Notes under the pieces: generated by a model
Database searches by the model: none
What the model was told of the DNA's origin: nothing
What the model saw: only the letters and a program-made list of their open reading frames with translations
Shown: piece by piece, positions 43,728 to 52,746 of the stretch
Layout: every line of letters begins with the position of its first letter
Position numbering within the stretch: position 1 is the first letter of the stretch
Assembly: GCF_014196765.1 (NCBI RefSeq)
Contig: NZ_JACIEE010000002.1
Coordinates: forward strand, 1-64,000
DNA from: Mycoplana azooxidifex
Lineage (GTDB): Bacteria; Pseudomonadota; Alphaproteobacteria; Rhizobiales; Rhizobiaceae
Length of the DNA: 64,000 nucleotides
Direction of reading: 5' to 3'
Made by a program: the position numbers and the translations under genes

Positions 43728-43988
43728 TTGGGCGGCATCGTGTTCGGCCACGGCCGGGAATGCGTGTTTTCGGGAGACATCATCCATCATCCGATCCAGC
43801 TCAAATATCCGCAACTGAGCTGCATGGGCTGCGAGGACCAGGCGCTATCGGCGCGGACCCGAACCTCGTTGCTGGATGGCATTGCAGAGACCGATACGAT
43901 GCTGATGGCCGGACACTTCCTTGCGCCACATGCAACTCATATCGAAACTGAAGGCGAAGGTTTTCGCATGCGGTGTTCGGAATGCTAG
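43728..43988 (+). pseudogene. C-terminal fragment of an MBL-fold metallo-hydrolase
   Basis: The frame contains VFSGDIIHHPIQLKYPQ and MLMAGHFLAPHATHIETEGE with GFRMR, the conserved end of MBL-fold hydrolases carrying the last metal-binding Asp (SGD) and His (AGHF). The HxHxDH N-terminal half is missing and the upstream 64 bp do not encode it. The remaining gap to 44026 shows no other gene. The family is about 280-330 residues, so about two-thirds is lost. Confidence 0.7.
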
Positions 43989-44026
43989 CTTCGCTGGCCG
44001 CAGATTGAGTTTTTTGGGAGAGAGAC

Positions 44027-45151
44027 ATGAAGATCAGAGCAGCCATGCTTCGCCAGATGGGCGCGAGCATGCCCTATGCGGAGAGCAAGCCGCTGGAAAT
44101 CGCGGAGCTTGAGCTGGACCGCCCGGGACGGGGAGAGGTTCTGGTGCGTATCCGCGCGGCCGGACTCTGCCATTCGGATCTCTCGGTCATCAACGGCAAC
44201 AGGCCTCGTCCGATGCCGATGGCGATCGGCCATGAGGCAGCGGGCGAGGTCGTCGAACTCGGAGAGGGCGTCGACGATCTTGAAATCGGCGATCATGTCG
44301 TGCTCGCCTTCGTGCCGAGTTGCGGCCATTGCCTGCCCTGCTCGGAAGGCCGACCGGCGCTTTGCGAACCGGGCGCGGCAGCCAACGGCAAGGGTACTTT
44401 GCTCACCGGCAGTATCCGGCTGCGCTCTCATGGCGAACCGGTTCATCATCATATCGGCTGCTCGGCCTTTGCCGAGCATGCCGTCGTGTCGCGCCGCTCG
44501 ATCGTCAAGGTCGACAAGGACCTGCCGTTCAACGAGGCGGCGCTTTTCGGCTGCGCCGTGCTGACGGGTGTCGGCGCGGTGGTGAATACCGCAAAGGTCC
44601 AGGCGGGGCAGACCACCGTCATCATCGGCCTGGGCGGCGTGGGTTTGGCCGCTCTCTTGGGAGCGATCTCTGCCGGTGCTGCACAGGTGATCGCTGTCGA
44701 TCTTTCGGCCGAGAAACTGGAAATTGCCCGCCATCTCGGGGCTACGGCGACGGTCAATGCCCGTGATGCGGATGCTGTCGAAAAAGTCCGGCAGCTCACC
44801 AATGGCGGTGCCGATTTCGCCTTTGAATTTGCCGGCTCCGAGAAGGCGTTGGAAAGCGCCTACAGGATGACCCGGCGCGGCGGCACGACGGTGACGGCAG
44901 GGCTGCCGGCGCCGACCGCCGCACTGCCCGTCAATATCGTTAGCCTGGTGGCGGAGGAGCGTACGCTGAAAGGCAGCTATATCGGCACCTGCGTCCCGGT
45001 TCGCGATATTCCACGCTATGTCTCCCTCTATAAGTCGGGGCGGCTGCCGGTGAACAAGTTGCTCAGCGGCTCCATAAGGCTGGACGAAATCAACGAAGGC
45101 TTCGACCGCCTGCATAAGGGCGAGGTGATCCGATTGGTGGTCGAGATGTGA
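44027..45151 (+). CDS. Zinc-dependent alcohol dehydrogenase (class III-like MDR)
   Basis: A 374-residue medium-chain dehydrogenase. The catalytic zinc site begins with GLCHSDLS and GHEAAGEV, the structural-zinc cysteines are in CGHCLPCSEGRPALC and the NAD fold has IIGLGGVGLAALLGA. It oxidises an alcohol or a thiol adduct with NAD. GGGAGAGAGAC precedes the ATG. It is the last plus-strand gene of the accessory block and converges on the SDR; the gap 45152-45341 shows nothing I recognise. Confidence 0.9.
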   Translation: MKIRAAMLRQMGASMPYAESKPLEIAELELDRPGRGEVLVRIRAAGLCHSDLSVINGNRPRPMPMAIGHEAAGEVVELGEGVDDLEIGDHVVLAFVPSCGHCLPCSEGRPALCEPGAAANGKGTLLTGSIRLRSHGEPVHHHIGCSAFAEHAVVSRRSIVKVDKDLPFNEAALFGCAVLTGVGAVVNTAKVQAGQTTVIIGLGGVGLAALLGAISAGAAQVIAVDLSAEKLEIARHLGATATVNARDADAVEKVRQLTNGGADFAFEFAGSEKALESAYRMTRRGGTTVTAGLPAPTAALPVNIVSLVAEERTLKGSYIGTCVPVRDIPRYVSLYKSGRLPVNKLLSGSIRLDEINEGFDRLHKGEVIRLVVEM

Positions 45152-45341
45152 CGCGGCATCCTTCGCGCGGCGGAGCCGGCAGATTCCAACTGGCTGGCAC
45201 TTCCGACCAGATTGTTGCTCCGTCGGTGACGGATGTCCTTATAGCTGACGGAGGCGGTGCTCATCCTCCGGCAACTCTCTCTCCAACCTCAAGCCGAGGA
45301 AAACCTGACAACGCCAACAGCGTTCCACGCGTCCAGGATGC

Positions 45342-46127
45342 TCACGACATGATAAGTCCGCCATCGATATTGATCGTCTGGCCCGTGATGTAGGCTGCGT
45401 CTGCCGACGCGAGGAAGGCGACGAGCGCGCCGACTTCGGCGGGCGTGCCGGCGCGGCCCATCGGGATGCCTTCGACCCATTCGGCCATCAATTCACCTGG
45501 GCCATATTCGCCGAGCATCTGGCCCCAGACGCGGTCGTTGTAGTCCCACATCTCGGTGTGGATGATGCCGGGGCAGATGGAGTTGGCGGTAATGCCTTCG
45601 CGGGCCAGTTCCTTGGCAAGGCTCTGCGTGAGGCCGACGACGCCGAACTTCGAGGCGGCGTAGTGCGGGGTATAGATAAAGCCCTGGCGGGCCTGGCCGG
45701 AAGCGGTGTTGATCAGGCGGCCCTTCGTGCCGCTGGCGCGGAAGCGGCGGATCGCCTCCTGGCAGCACAGGAAGACGCCCTTGGTGTTGACGTCGAGGTT
45801 GAGGTCCCACTCGCGCTCGGTGAGGTTCTCAACCTTGGCGATGGTGATGACGCCGGCATTCTGCACGGAAACGGAGATCGCACCGAGCTTGGCTTCGGCC
45901 TCGCCATAGGCTTCCTGCACGGCCTTGGCGTCGGTCACGTCGAGCGCAAGGCCGAGGACCTCGGCGCCGGTTTCCTGGGCGAGCGCTGTTGCGGCCTCGA
46001 CCGTGTCCTTCTCGATTGCTGCAATCGCGACCTTCGCGCCCTCTTCGGCAAAGCGCTTGGCGATGCCGCGGCCGATGCCCTTGTTGCCTCCGGTGACGAA
46101 AACCGTCTGGCCTGCAAAACGTCTCAT
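45342..46127 (-). CDS. Short-chain dehydrogenase/reductase (polyol or sugar type)
   Basis: A 261-residue classical SDR: cofactor motif TGGNKGIG, NAG in VQNAGV, Ser in INTASGQ and the YAASK active site. It ends NIDGGLIMS, typical of sorbitol/xylitol-type dehydrogenases. It probably oxidises a polyol or reduces a ketose. It is the last gene of the minus-strand transketolase operon, 49 bp after the SorC regulator. Confidence 0.87.
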   Translation of the reverse strand: MRRFAGQTVFVTGGNKGIGRGIAKRFAEEGAKVAIAAIEKDTVEAATALAQETGAEVLGLALDVTDAKAVQEAYGEAEAKLGAISVSVQNAGVITIAKVENLTEREWDLNLDVNTKGVFLCCQEAIRRFRASGTKGRLINTASGQARQGFIYTPHYAASKFGVVGLTQSLAKELAREGITANSICPGIIHTEMWDYNDRVWGQMLGEYGPGELMAEWVEGIPMGRAGTPAEVGALVAFLASADAAYITGQTINIDGGLIMS

Positions 46128-46176
46128 GGTCTTCTCTCCATAATGAGCAGCAGGCCGATGACTGGTCCGGGATGGA

Positions 46177-47127
46177 TCAGGCCGTCAGCCGGGCTGCTGT
46201 GAACTTGTCGGTGACGAGCACATCGATGACGCCCAGCTTCAGGGCACCGGCGATGGCCTGGGTTTTGGATTCGCCGCCCGCCAGCGCCATGACGCGGCTG
46301 GTCCTGCGCAGTTCCTCCAGCGAAAGGCCGATGACGCGGTCGTTGAGCGGCGTTTCGACCGGCTTTCCGTCCTTGTCGTAGAACCGGTAGGAAATCTCGC
46401 CCACCGCGCCGGCCTCATGCAGCATCGCCATTTCCTGGCGGGAAAAGGTGTTGCCGGATCGGGCGAGAAGCTCTGACGGCTCCACGGCGCCGATGCCGAC
46501 GATCGCAAGGCTGAGACGGCCGAAGAGATCCATCGTCTCGCGCACGACAGGGTCGGCGAGCATGACGAGCTTGGCTTCACGCGACGACGTGATGCCCTGA
46601 ACGAGAAGCAGGCGCGGTTCGCCGCCGGTGAGACGAGCAAGGCGTGCGGTCAGCTGTGTGGCGTGGGTCTGCACGGAAGCATCGCCCATGCCGCCGAGGA
46701 TCTGCACGATGTACTTGGCCTTGGCGTTCTTCAGCGGATGAATGTTGTCGACCATGCGCAGGATGGTCTGGCTCCAGCTCGAGACGCCGACGATTTCGTC
46801 CTGTTGCAGCGTGACTTCCAGGAAATGCGCTGCGGCCTCCCCGATACGGGCCATGATCGCGCCATCACGGTCTTCCGAGCAGTCGATGACGATGGCTTCG
46901 GTGAGGCTATAGCGTTCGCGCAGGGCGGTTTCCAGATCGGCGAAGGTGCCGGCCGGGGGAATGACCGTCGTGCGCACGATGTCTTCCTGCTCGGCCCGCT
47001 TCAGCATGCGCGAAACGGTGGCCTGCGACATGTGCATGAGTTCTGCGATCTCTGCCTGCCGCTTGCCCTCGATATGGTACATCTGGGCAATGCGGGCGAT
47101 CAGTCGCAACTCGTTGAGCCGTCCCAT
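46177..47127 (-). CDS. SorC-family sugar-binding transcriptional regulator
   Basis: A 316-residue regulator: helix-turn-helix MYHIEGKRQAEIAELMHMSQ in the first 45 residues and a SugarP_isomerase-like effector domain with GMGDAS and VVGIGAVE-type loops. SorC proteins usually bind a phosphorylated sugar. It lies 21 bp after the FGGY kinase gene; a perfect dyad GTGAAT-TTTT-ATTCAC sits 14-29 bp before its start. It likely controls both divergent arms of the locus. Confidence 0.9.
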   Translation of the reverse strand: MGRLNELRLIARIAQMYHIEGKRQAEIAELMHMSQATVSRMLKRAEQEDIVRTTVIPPAGTFADLETALRERYSLTEAIVIDCSEDRDGAIMARIGEAAAHFLEVTLQQDEIVGVSSWSQTILRMVDNIHPLKNAKAKYIVQILGGMGDASVQTHATQLTARLARLTGGEPRLLLVQGITSSREAKLVMLADPVVRETMDLFGRLSLAIVGIGAVEPSELLARSGNTFSRQEMAMLHEAGAVGEISYRFYDKDGKPVETPLNDRVIGLSLEELRRTSRVMALAGGESKTQAIAGALKLGVIDVLVTDKFTAARLTA

Positions 47128-47140
47128 GGAACCTCCAGCA

Positions 47141-47156
47141 GTGAATTTTTATTCAC
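47141..47156. promoter_or_regulatory. SorC-type palindrome, copy 1
   Basis: GTGAAT (47141-47146) and ATTCAC (47151-47156) flank TTTT. The dyad overlaps the stop codon of the kinase and lies just before the regulator start. Its core TGAATTTTTATTCA matches TGAATAAATATACA at 50494-50507 in 10 of 14 positions, the differences falling among A/T bases. Confidence 0.5.
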
Positions 47157-48618
47157 CCATAGAGGAAGGACCCGACACGGTCGAGCGGTAGATTGCGTCC
47201 CTCCAGACAAGAAGCCGTTCCGCAGCGTCGGAAGCGCGCGGGGCGATGGCGTTCACAGCTCGCGGCAGGGCGGAAATGGCGGCTAAATCCGGCCAGACGC
47301 CGAGCGACAGGCCGGCGAGATAGGCTGCCCCAAGGGCGGAGGCCTCGGGCGCGTCGCACTGGATGACTGCATGGTTCAGCGTATCGGCGACGCACTGCAT
47401 GAGGAAGGTGTTCTTGCTCGGGCCGCCATCGGCATAAAGCCGACCGAGCGGCGTCGGCGATTGTGACACCATGGCCTTGAAAACGTCATGCACCTGGAAG
47501 GCGATGGAATCGGTCACTGCGCGGGCCATCTGGGCGCGGGTGGTGTTGAAGGTCACGCCGGAGAACAGCGCCCGTGCGTCGGCGTGCCAGTGAGGCGCGC
47601 CGAGGCCGACGAAGGCGGGCACGAAACCGGGGCCGCCGGGTGCAGCGGTTGCTGCGAGTTCGGTCAGCGCCTGCACATCTGGAAGGCCGAGCATATCGGC
47701 CATCCAGGGCAGGGCGGCGGCCGACACCAGGATATTGCCTTCGAAAGCATAGGTCGGCTTGCCGTCGATCGACCAGGCGATGGTCGTGGTGATGCCCTGT
47801 TCGGGCGCGATGAAGCGGGGCAGGGTCGTCATGATCGATGAGCCCGTGCCGAAGGTCACCTTGCCGTCGCCGGGATTGAAGGCACCGTGGCCGAAGAGCG
47901 CGGCATGGCTGTCGCCGATGGCCGAGGCGATCGGAATGCCATCGGCAAGGCCCGGCACGTTTTTCGTCACGCCGAAGCGCGAAGCGCTGTCACGCACCTC
48001 GGGCAAGGCGGATTTGGTCACGCCGAAGAGTTCGCAGAGTTCGTCACACCAGACCTGCCGGTTGAGGTCGTAAAGCTGGCTGCGGGCGGCATTGGCGGCG
48101 TCACAGGCATGGACTGCGCCATCCGTGAAGCAATGGATCAGCCAGGCGTCGATCGTGCCGAGCCGTACACTCTGCCCGGTCGGCACGCGGTCCAGCAGCC
48201 ACTTGATCTTCGGACCGGGGAACATCGGATCGATCGGGAGGCCGGTGAGCGCCTGAACGCGCGGCGCATGGCCGGCGGCAATCAGCTTGGCACAGTCCGG
48301 CGCGCTGCGGCGGCACTGCCAGCTGACCACCGGGCCGAGCGGCTTGCCCGTTGCCGCATCCCATACGGTGACGGATTCGCGCTGGTTGGAGATGGCGATG
48401 CCGAGGATCTCGACGGCGGGCGCCGCCTCGAGGCATGCCGCGATCGCTTCCTGAACGGATTCCCAAAGGCGTAGCGGACTTTGCTCCACCCAGCCCGGCT
48501 GCGGATGTTCGATGCCGACCGGAGACGCGCCACGCGCCAAAATCTCGCCGCCGGTGGAGACAAGCACGGCCTTTGAATTCGTGGTGCCTTGGTCGATGGC
48601 GAGAATAGCGGTCGTCAT
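47149..48618 (-). CDS. FGGY-family carbohydrate kinase
   Basis: A 489-residue sugar kinase. LAIDQGTTNSKAVLV is the N-terminal phosphate-binding loop, and GDSHAALFGHGAF, GTGSSIMTTL and the LYADGGPSKNTFLMQCVADTL block follow in order. It resembles glycerol/xylulose kinases, but context (split transketolase and SDRs) suggests it phosphorylates a ketose made by an SDR. ATG 48618 (MTTAILAIDQG) is chosen over an in-frame start at 48657. An intercistronic hairpin separates it from the transketolase gene. Confidence 0.9.
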   Translation of the reverse strand: MTTAILAIDQGTTNSKAVLVSTGGEILARGASPVGIEHPQPGWVEQSPLRLWESVQEAIAACLEAAPAVEILGIAISNQRESVTVWDAATGKPLGPVVSWQCRRSAPDCAKLIAAGHAPRVQALTGLPIDPMFPGPKIKWLLDRVPTGQSVRLGTIDAWLIHCFTDGAVHACDAANAARSQLYDLNRQVWCDELCELFGVTKSALPEVRDSASRFGVTKNVPGLADGIPIASAIGDSHAALFGHGAFNPGDGKVTFGTGSSIMTTLPRFIAPEQGITTTIAWSIDGKPTYAFEGNILVSAAALPWMADMLGLPDVQALTELAATAAPGGPGFVPAFVGLGAPHWHADARALFSGVTFNTTRAQMARAVTDSIAFQVHDVFKAMVSQSPTPLGRLYADGGPSKNTFLMQCVADTLNHAVIQCDAPEASALGAAYLAGLSLGVWPDLAAISALPRAVNAIAPRASDAAERLLVWRDAIYRSTVSGPSSMGE

Positions 48619-48646
48619 AGCGGCTCCGGTGAACGGAAATTGGGGA

Positions 48647-48678
48647 GGGCGCGGCACAAGGGAGGTGCTGCCGCGCCC
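48647..48678 (-). other. Intercistronic hairpin between transketolase and kinase genes
   Basis: Perfect 10-bp arms GGGCGCGGCA (48647-48656) and TGCCGCGCCC (48669-48678) with a 12-base loop. No T-run. It probably adjusts relative expression of the transketolase subunits and the kinase. Confidence 0.55.
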
Positions 48679-48702
48679 GGCACGAAATCTAGTCGCACGC
48701 GA

Positions 48703-49671
48703 TCACGTGCGGGAAGACTTTCGCGCAATCAAGTCGATCGCCGCTTCGGCGATGCCGGCGGGGGACATGCCGAACTCGTCCAGCAGGAATTCGGCGGACC
48801 CGGTGGGTGCAAAGATGCCGGGAACACCGAGGATCTTCATCGGTACGGGCGCTTCTGCCACGACGACTTCGGCGATGGCGGAGCCGAGGCCGCCGAAGGT
48901 GGAGTGCTCCTCCGCCGTCAGGATTGCGCCGGTTTCCCGGGCCGCGGCCACGACGGCTTCGACGTCGATCGGGCGCACGGTCGCCATGTTGAGGACGCGC
49001 GCCTCGATGCCCTGTTCGGCGAGGATGGCGGCCGCCTTCACCATGCGGTGGGTGACGGTGCCATTGGCTATGAGCGTGATCGCGTCGCCATCGCGCAGCA
49101 GATTGGCCTTGCCCAGCTCGAATTTGTGGCCGGCCGGAAGCAGGTCCGGAACGCCAACGCGGGAGAGGCGCAGGAAGACGGGGCCGTCATAGGTCGCGGC
49201 CCATTCCACGGCTGCCGCCGTTTCGATGGAATCGCACGGTGCGACGACCGGCAGGTTCGGCAGCACGCGGGTCCAGGCGAAATCCTCGATGGAATGGTGC
49301 GTCGGGCCGAGCTCGCCATAGGCCATGCCGGACGAGATGCCGATGAGCTTCACATTGGCGTTGGAATAGGCGATGTCGGCCTTGATCTGTTCCAGCGAGC
49401 GGCCGGTCAGGAAGCAGGCAGCACCACAGACGAAGGGCAACAGCCCGCCATTGGCAAGACCGGCGCCGACGCCGACCAGGGCCTGTTCGGCAATGCCGAC
49501 ATTGACGAGGCGCTCGGGCCACTTGGACTTGAAGCCGCCGAGCTTGGACGAGCCGACCGAGTCGTTGCAGACGGCCACGATCCTGGGGTTATCGGCGCCC
49601 AGGCGTTCCAGCACGGCGACGAAGGCGTCACGGCAGTCGTGCAGCTTGGGAGAAGGTGTCACGGCGTTCAT
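48703..49671 (-). CDS. Transketolase C-terminal subunit (split transketolase)
   Basis: A 322-residue protein equal to the Pyr and C-terminal domains of transketolase: VNVGIAEQALVGVGAGLA, HHSIEDFAWTRVLPNLPV and VLNMATVRPID. It forms the heteromer with the N-terminal subunit and would transfer a two-carbon ketol. The start is ATG 49671, giving a TGATG junction with the N-subunit stop, so the two are made in equal amounts. Confidence 0.9.
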   Translation of the reverse strand: MNAVTPSPKLHDCRDAFVAVLERLGADNPRIVAVCNDSVGSSKLGGFKSKWPERLVNVGIAEQALVGVGAGLANGGLLPFVCGAACFLTGRSLEQIKADIAYSNANVKLIGISSGMAYGELGPTHHSIEDFAWTRVLPNLPVVAPCDSIETAAAVEWAATYDGPVFLRLSRVGVPDLLPAGHKFELGKANLLRDGDAITLIANGTVTHRMVKAAAILAEQGIEARVLNMATVRPIDVEAVVAAARETGAILTAEEHSTFGGLGSAIAEVVVAEAPVPMKILGVPGIFAPTGSAEFLLDEFGMSPAGIAEAAIDLIARKSSRT

Positions 49672-50480
49672 CAAAGGGCCTCCGAAAGCTCAGCCACGGC
49701 AATCTTGTACTGTTCGGCATTCGGCACCTTGTGGTGCCAGTCGACCTTGTCCTGCATGAAGGAAATGCCGTGGCCCTTGTTGGTATGGGCGACGATGCAG
49801 TGCGGGCGGCTGCCACGCTTTTCCAGCGCCGGAACGATCTCGTCCATGGCATTGCCGTTGATCTCGGTGACATCCCAGCCGAAGGCCGCGAGCTTGGGGG
49901 GGAACGGCGCCAGATTGTTGGTGTCCTTCAGCGACGCACCCTGCTGGAAGCGATTGTGGTCGATGATGAGCGTCAGGTTGTCGAGGCCGAACTGCGCGGC
50001 CGACGCGATGGCCTCCCAGTTGGAGCCCTCCTGCATCTCGCCGTCACCCGTCAGCACATAGGTGCGGTAGGCGGCACCCGTCAGCTTGGCGGCTTTCGCC
50101 ATGCCGACGGAAACCGGCAGGCCGTGGCCGAGCGGACCGGTATTGGTCTCGACGCCGGGCACCTTGTTGCAGTTCGGGTGCCCGTTGAGGCGCGAATGCG
50201 GCTTCAGAAAGGTCGCGACCTCTTCCTCGGGAATGAAGCCACGCTTGGCGAGCGTCACATAAAGCGCGAGCGCCACATGGCCCTTCGACAGCACGAAACG
50301 ATCGCGATCGGGATGCTTCGGCTGGTCGGGCCAGATGCGCAGCACGCGAAAATAGAGCGCGGTCAGGATGTCGATGGCGGACATCTCGCCGCCGATATGG
50401 CCCGCGCCAGCTTCAAAAACCGCCTGCAGATCGCGAAGGCGGATCTGTCGAGCGATGCGGTCGAGATCGTTCGGCTGCAT
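49671..50480 (-). CDS. Transketolase N-terminal subunit (split transketolase)
   Basis: A 269-residue thiamine-diphosphate-binding half of transketolase. The TPP motif is GDGEMQEGSNWEAIASAAQF followed by LDNLTLIIDHN; GHIGGEMSAIDILTALYF and VLSKGHVALALY are the family N-terminal blocks. It opens the minus-strand arm of the divergent sugar locus. Split enzymes like this are known in transketolase-type apiose and sulfo-sugar pathways; here the substrate is not known. Confidence 0.9.
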   Translation of the reverse strand: MQPNDLDRIARQIRLRDLQAVFEAGAGHIGGEMSAIDILTALYFRVLRIWPDQPKHPDRDRFVLSKGHVALALYVTLAKRGFIPEEEVATFLKPHSRLNGHPNCNKVPGVETNTGPLGHGLPVSVGMAKAAKLTGAAYRTYVLTGDGEMQEGSNWEAIASAAQFGLDNLTLIIDHNRFQQGASLKDTNNLAPFPPKLAAFGWDVTEINGNAMDEIVPALEKRGSRPHCIVAHTNKGHGISFMQDKVDWHHKVPNAEQYKIAVAELSEAL

Positions 50481-50493
50481 GAAACCCTCTTGA

Positions 50494-50507
50494 TGAATAA
50501 ATATACA
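50494..50507. promoter_or_regulatory. SorC-type palindrome, copy 2 (divergent promoter region)
   Basis: TGAATAAATATACA lies 14-27 bp before the transketolase N-subunit start. An overlapping wider dyad pairs AAATATA (50499-50505) with TATATTT (50516-50522). Near the other end of the 209-bp gap GCATA-TT-TATGC (50635-50646) is a third dyad, 44 bp before the permease start. The gap is AT-rich compared with its surroundings. Confidence 0.45.
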
Positions 50508-50689
50508 CTGATAGATATATTTGCAGGAATGACCGCCAAGTCAAGCGGAAATGGTATTTGAGTATCCTGAAAAATTCAAATATGTCGCCTTGACACTCTC
50601 CAAGGAGTCGCGGTACGAATTTACACACAGTCTTGCATATTTATGCTAGAAGCCAAACGCGAAGCCGCGAACGGCCGGGAGGAGTGCAC

Positions 50690-51664
50690 ATGGTGGCGGA
50701 TGTGAAAGAAAGACAGGGGTTCGCAGGCGTCGTGCTGCCGTCCTTGCGCGGCGCCACGGGGCCGCTGATCGGCCTCATCGTGCTGTGCCTCTTTCTGACC
50801 TTTGCGACGGACAAGTTCCTGTCGGTGCGCAACTTCCTCAATGTGCTCGACCAGATCACGGTGCTGGGCGTCATGGCTGTCGGCATGACGTTCGTCATCC
50901 TGATCGGCGGTATCGACCTTGCGGTCGGCTCGGTCATGGCGTTGGCGATGATGGTGCTCGGTTATCTCAACGTCGTCGCCGGCGTGCCGATGGGGATCGC
51001 CATTCCGCTCGCCCTGCTCGCCGCCTCACTGAACGGGCTTGTCGCAGGCCTGTTGATCACGCGCTTCAACGTGCCGGCCTTCATCGCGACGCTCGCGATG
51101 ATGTCGATCACGCGCGGCCTTGCGAACATGATCACCGACGGCCAGCAGATCATCGGCTTTCCGGCCTGGTTCAACATGATGGCCATCGTGCGCTTCGGCG
51201 GCTTCCTGACGCTGACGGTCGCCGTGATGATCGTGGTCTTCATTGTCGGTCTGCTCTATCAGCGCTACCGCCACGGCGGGCGCGTGCTCTACGCCATCGG
51301 CGGCAATGCCGAAGTGGCGCGCCTTGCCGGCATCAATGTCCAGCGTGCGACCGTACTTGTCTATGTCGTGTGCAGCTTCCTCGCCGGCCTCTCGGGCATG
51401 GTGCTCGCCGCTCGCCTCGACTCCGTCCAGCCGTCCTCGGGCGTTTCCTATGAACTCGACGCCATCGCAGCGGTCGTCATCGGCGGTACGTCGCTGTCGG
51501 GCGGCACGGGCGGCATTGGCGGCACCATCATCGGCGTCCTTATCATCGGCGTGCTGCGCAACGGCCTCAACCTGCTCAGCGTCTCGCCCTTCATGCAGCA
51601 GGTCATCATCGGCGCCGTCATCGTGCTCGCCGTTACGGCCGAAACCTACCGCAAGCGCAAGTAA
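50690..51664 (+). CDS. Ribose-type ABC transporter permease
   Basis: A 324-residue RbsC-like permease with about eight to ten membrane helices and the hallmark VLIGGIDLAVGSVMALAMM and LDAIAAVVIGGTSLSGGTGG loops. ATG 50690 follows GGGAGGAG; an upstream in-frame ATG at 50633 falls in the operator region. It is the first gene of the import arm. Confidence 0.9.
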   Translation: MVADVKERQGFAGVVLPSLRGATGPLIGLIVLCLFLTFATDKFLSVRNFLNVLDQITVLGVMAVGMTFVILIGGIDLAVGSVMALAMMVLGYLNVVAGVPMGIAIPLALLAASLNGLVAGLLITRFNVPAFIATLAMMSITRGLANMITDGQQIIGFPAWFNMMAIVRFGGFLTLTVAVMIVVFIVGLLYQRYRHGGRVLYAIGGNAEVARLAGINVQRATVLVYVVCSFLAGLSGMVLAARLDSVQPSSGVSYELDAIAAVVIGGTSLSGGTGGIGGTIIGVLIIGVLRNGLNLLSVSPFMQQVIIGAVIVLAVTAETYRKRK

Positions 51665-51671
51665 AGACTTT

Positions 51672-51697
51672 CACCCCCGCTGCCGGAGCGGCGGGGT
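51672..51697 (+). other. Intercistronic hairpin after the permease gene
   Basis: CACCCCCGCTGC and GCGGCGGGGTG pair with one bulge around CGGA just after the permease stop. No T-run. It lies upstream of the binding-protein gene and could protect that gene's mRNA end. Confidence 0.45.
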
Positions 51698-51788
51698 GGG
51701 GAAAACGGTTCGCAATCGTGCGGGCCGGCAAAAGGGAAGGTGGCTACCTGCGAGGGCAGGCGCCGCCGGGTAACTCGGAGGAGAAACC

Positions 51789-52721
51789 ATGGAACTGTCC
51801 AAACTGCTGATGGCGGCAACCGCCGCTTCTGTTCTCGCACTTCCGGCATCCGCCGCCGAAGTGAAGAAGATCGGCCTAGCCGTCCCGAACCTGCAGGCCG
51901 ACTTCTTCAACCAGATCAAGCTCGGCGTCGAAAAGCACGCCAAGGAAAAGGGCATTGAAGTCGTCGTCGTCGATGCGAAAAACGACACCAACACGCAGGT
52001 CAGCCAGGTTCAGGACCTGATGACGCAGGACATCAACGCCTTCATCTATATCCCGGCCGGCGCTGCCGCCGCTGCCGTCCCGACCCGCCTTGCCCGCGAA
52101 GCCGGCATCCCCGTGATCAACGTCGACCGCACGCCCGAGGGCGCGCCGGGTGACACCTTCATCGCCGGCGAAAGCGTGGAATCCGCCTACGAAGTTTGCA
52201 AGTATATCATCGGCAAGGCCGGCGGTTCGGGCAAGATGGCGATCATCCACGGCCAGAAGGGCACGACGCCGGAAGTCGATCGTTTTGCCGGCTGCAAGCG
52301 CGCCATCGACGAGAACACGGGCGTCGAACTGGTCGATCAGCAGTGGAGCAACATGTGGTCGGCCGACGAAGGTTTTAACATCGCGCAGAACATGCTGCAG
52401 GCAAACCCTGACATCACGATCATCTTCGGCCAGGCCGATGGTCTCGCGATGGGGGCTGCCAAGGCGGTCGACGTTGCCAACCTCTCCGACAAGGTGATCA
52501 TTGGCGGGTACGACGGTGACGTCTCGGCCCTCGAATACCTCGCCAAGTGCAATGGTCCGTTCATCGCGACTGCCACGCAGAGCACGCAGAAGATGGGCGT
52601 GCTGGCCGTCGAATCCGCGCTCGCTGTCGCAGCCGGCCAGAAGGTGGAGGAGCGCCAGACGCCGAACGCCGTTCTGACGACCTGCGAAAACGCGCCGGAA
52701 TTCGTGAAGAGCCACCCGTAA
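51789..52721 (+). CDS. Ribose-type ABC substrate-binding protein
   Basis: A 310-residue peripla_BP_4 protein with signal peptide MELSKLLMAATAASVLALPASA and the RbsB-like start KIGLAVPNLQADFFNQIKLG. VINVDRTPEG and IIFGQADGLAMGAAKAV line the sugar site. The family binds pentoses, hexoses and polyols. GGAGGAG precedes the ATG. It is 124 bp after the permease and 25 bp before the ATPase. Confidence 0.92.
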   Translation: MELSKLLMAATAASVLALPASAAEVKKIGLAVPNLQADFFNQIKLGVEKHAKEKGIEVVVVDAKNDTNTQVSQVQDLMTQDINAFIYIPAGAAAAAVPTRLAREAGIPVINVDRTPEGAPGDTFIAGESVESAYEVCKYIIGKAGGSGKMAIIHGQKGTTPEVDRFAGCKRAIDENTGVELVDQQWSNMWSADEGFNIAQNMLQANPDITIIFGQADGLAMGAAKAVDVANLSDKVIIGGYDGDVSALEYLAKCNGPFIATATQSTQKMGVLAVESALAVAAGQKVEERQTPNAVLTTCENAPEFVKSHP

Positions 52722-52746
52722 GCCGGACCCGAAAGGCAGCAGCGCC

